Origin: Tubiluchus corallicola
Lineage: Eukaryota > Priapulida > Priapulimorpha > Priapulimorphida > Tubiluchidae
Length of the DNA stretch: 64,000 bases
Direction: 5' to 3'
NCBI GenBank assembly: GCA_030141605.1
Contig: JAQGDQ010000002.1
Span: forward strand, 1,532,501-1,596,500
Every line of letters starts with the position of its first letter. Position 1 is the stretch's first letter. Below the pieces are notes generated by a model. It saw only the letters and a program-made list of their open reading frames with translations. It had not been told where the DNA came from and did no database searches. The position numbers and the translations under genes were made by a program. Shown piece after piece: positions 45,485 through 64,000 of this stretch.

Positions 45485-46256
45485 TTTCTTTCTCTATCTT
45501 GAATAATCTTCAAAAATCACACATAAAATAAAATCACGCTGCACTGAAAGCTGACATGTTGGAAAAAAATGTATGGGTAACTAAATTTGCTATGCCTTTT
45601 TTCTGCTAAAACATAGTTCTTTTGATAAAAGTTAGTAAATTTGTAGTACAGAACTGCAATACGTTATTATTGTTATTTCTGACGGTTAGTTAGCTATGAG
45701 GCTAATATTAGAGGAGACTTTATATTTTATACCCGTCATACATTTTACGGCCTGCTTACGTTTTCGTATTTTGGTACAGTAGGCTAAAAAGCGTGCTGTC
45801 ACTGCGTGTGTTAGCGGTAGTCTAAATAATGCGTCTTTTATTGTCATTCTGTGTGTCATGCAGCTAACTTTTGTAGTTAGCCAGATGTAATAAAAACTAT
45901 ATTTTTCAAGCCCTGTGAGTACTAGAGAGAAGTCAATATAAAAAATTCTTAGATTTCCTAAGTCATTATTTTGGAGAGGAGCATTTAGTACGAATTTGGT
46001 AAGCAGTGATATGACGTTACTTTCATACTGGCATTTTATTGTAGTTTCATAACGTACTAAGTTATACAATAAAGTTATGTCTTATTTATTTTCAGTTATG
46101 ATCTCTCTTTATATTAGTTTATAATAGAAATTAGAAGGTAAACAGTTGTAGTTTTGTTATAACTTCATTTTATAATAATGTTGTAGTTTAATTATCACTT
46201 TTAGGTAAGACAAGATTAATGATTTCGTTATTTTGCAGAAGCAAGCTAAATCGAAC
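45485..46256. promoter_or_regulatory. Shared upstream region of POLR3B and NVL
   Basis: 771 bases separate the two divergent start codons. A splice-acceptor-like ttttgcag ends at 46238, 18 bases before the NVL ATG, so the NVL 5' UTR probably begins further left. A 127-codon minus frame at 45686-46069 has no recognisable feature. No TATA or other decisive promoter motif is claimed. Confidence 0.5.
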
Positions 46257-62423
<16,167 letters not shown>

Positions 62424-64000
62424 GTGAGAATCTAGCTCTACATAATAGTTTTAACTTAAAAATGTTATCTGGCTGACTCATTGATTTGTGGTTGCCTTCA
62501 AATTATACTATTATAGTTACCGTGGCAACTGGCCTTGCTACATAGTCACCAACTAGTGCAAGCTATGTGCCAATATCTTAAAAACATCATGTTTAATTAC
62601 TTCATGACACTCAAAATATTTCCTTCAGTAGTTAAGCAAAATGAGACATAAGAAGTGCCTAGATGGGTGAGATATTTGCAGAATGATTGTTTTCAAGTTT
62701 GTCCTAGCAAAGTGATAGAAACTGTGCGCCAAATAAAATAAGGGCCCCTTTCTTAGAATAGTTCTAAGAAATGTTTAGGAACAGTACCTAACACAAAATA
62801 AAAATAATTGTGCTAAGCATAAAAGTTTTAAGTCACATAACTCCGTGTGTGCTTGGTGTGTATTACTGCATAAATGGACTACTAATTAATATGGAATGAG
62901 TGCGTAAAAATAACTGAAGTAATGTTTGAAGATAGCAACTGTATTGCCAATGGAAATACTAGTTAATGGTGAAATTTATACTTTAGCAGTCCAACTGTTC
63001 AAATTTTTGTGGTGTTCTTAGATGCTTCTATAATTGTCTGATGATGACAGTATATGATGAGTATATTCCCCAAAATAGTTATCGGGATGCCAACTTTTTA
63101 ACCTTAGGACATTTGTAAGATTCCTGCCTCTGCTGTCCATTTTGAGTTTCAATTATTGTAAAAATTTAAATACACTTAAAACTGTGCCTAACTTGGCTTC
63201 ACTTTGTAAGTAAGAATTAGAAAGGAATTACCACTGCTCCACTGTATAGTTTGTATCTTAATAACTTGAAGCAATGAGCAAATTAGTGCAATTATCTTCT
63301 TTGCTTTTGATTATTTTTTTGGCTGATCGATTATTAGACAGTCAAGGTTACTCATAAATTATATGTTTAGTATTGAAACAGAATTGAAGCAGTGTGATAT
63401 CTTTAGAAATTTTCATTTCTGGACCAAAAAATAAGCTATGGGTCTTACTGCCTCTATCCACCAATATTTCTCTAGATTTGCACTGGCTTGACACAAATAA
63501 AGTTTCTAAGTACACAATTTTTAGCTATGACATCATAAGCAGCACTTGGAATATAAAAAACAATATTAGACTTATTTTGTCATTATTTTGCCGAATGCTG
63601 ATCATCTGCCCTAGCTACAGTTTCATGCCTTTTCATCATTGTTTCTCACAAATTTGTAATTTTTACTGTCAATTTACTTAACCTGCATGAAACCTGCACA
63701 AACTAGCAGGCTAATGTTTCTTTTATCTTTGCTGCACAGTGACAGTTCAGACTTGCATGACAAAAATGCATTAGCTGTTATGCAAGCTAGTCTGTGACAA
63801 ACATGTAAAATTATGATGAAATAATTGGGAAGCCTATTATCGTCCAACATGGTTCGCATTACTTAATTATTTCTAGATATCTTCTGACTGATGCCTGGCC
63901 TGTTGCTAAGTGTTTGTTGCCATTGGCTATTTAAGTGCATAGTTTGAGTAGGAGAAGTAGTTTAGTTTGGGCGATTGATACTATATGCCCATGTTGTGAG
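62424..64000. other. Sequence after the last recognised NVL exon
   Basis: AT-rich; I could not identify a final NVL exon (it would be short) or the start of another gene. A 95-codon frame at 63394-63681 shows no known motif. Confidence 0.4.

Noticed and set aside
45686-46069. Gene in the POLR3B-NVL spacer (127-codon minus frame)
   Set aside because: No motif, and composition is like the surrounding AT-rich DNA; probably part of the promoter/UTR region.

Overview
This window is animal nuclear DNA: AT-rich, with GT-AG introns of tens to thousands of bases, short exons, many decayed transposons and simple repeats. All recognised genes are eukaryotic housekeeping or metazoan families (complex I assembly factor, hexosamine acetyltransferase, Golgi sulfotransferase, cardiolipin synthase, TSSK-type kinase, Pol III second subunit, NVL AAA ATPase). 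Nothing is bacterial or organellar. The repeat families and gene divergence point to an invertebrate metazoan; I cannot name the phylum from sequence alone.

Layout. NDUFAF1 (426-3041, +) is followed by GNPNAT1 on the minus strand (19013 down to 5706, six exons). One GNPNAT1 intron holds a complete two-exon carbohydrate sulfotransferase gene on the opposite strand (8175-9596). Other GNPNAT1 introns hold a hAT element (11242-12588) with a perfect 8-bp target duplication and a decayed minus-strand ORF (about 14270-15840). A repeat-rich spacer (19014-23822) contains a LINE 3' fragment, an inverted pair of hammerhead-like motifs and a 967-bp pogo-like element. CRLS1 (23823-28800, +, five exons) then converges on a TSSK-type kinase (38331 down to 29726, seven exons). 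After a gene-poor stretch (38332-42097) comes POLR3B, a single uninterrupted 1128-codon ORF on the minus strand (45484 to 42098). It lies head-to-head with NVL (46257 to at least 62423, +, 22 exons recognised). NVL introns contain tRNA-derived SINEs, two LINE fragments in opposite orientations and a second pogo-like element.

How the genes relate. They do not form one pathway. NDUFAF1 and CRLS1 both serve the mitochondrial inner membrane. POLR3B (5S rRNA and tRNA transcription) and NVL (60S ribosome maturation) both serve ribosome supply and share about 770 bp between their start codons, so a common bidirectional promoter is plausible. GNPNAT1 (UDP-GlcNAc synthesis) and the nested sulfotransferase (glycan sulfation) both concern glycans, but their nesting may be chance.

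Most notable observations: a one-base frame break in GNPNAT1 exon 3, proven by the phases of its neighbours; a GC-AG intron in NVL; an intronless POLR3B among intron-rich neighbours; two pogo-like elements that keep the same short C-terminal coding remnant with a PCNA-box-like sequence; and a family of tRNA-derived SINEs. I found no clear new biological system. The strongest candidates for under-described material are the repeat families.
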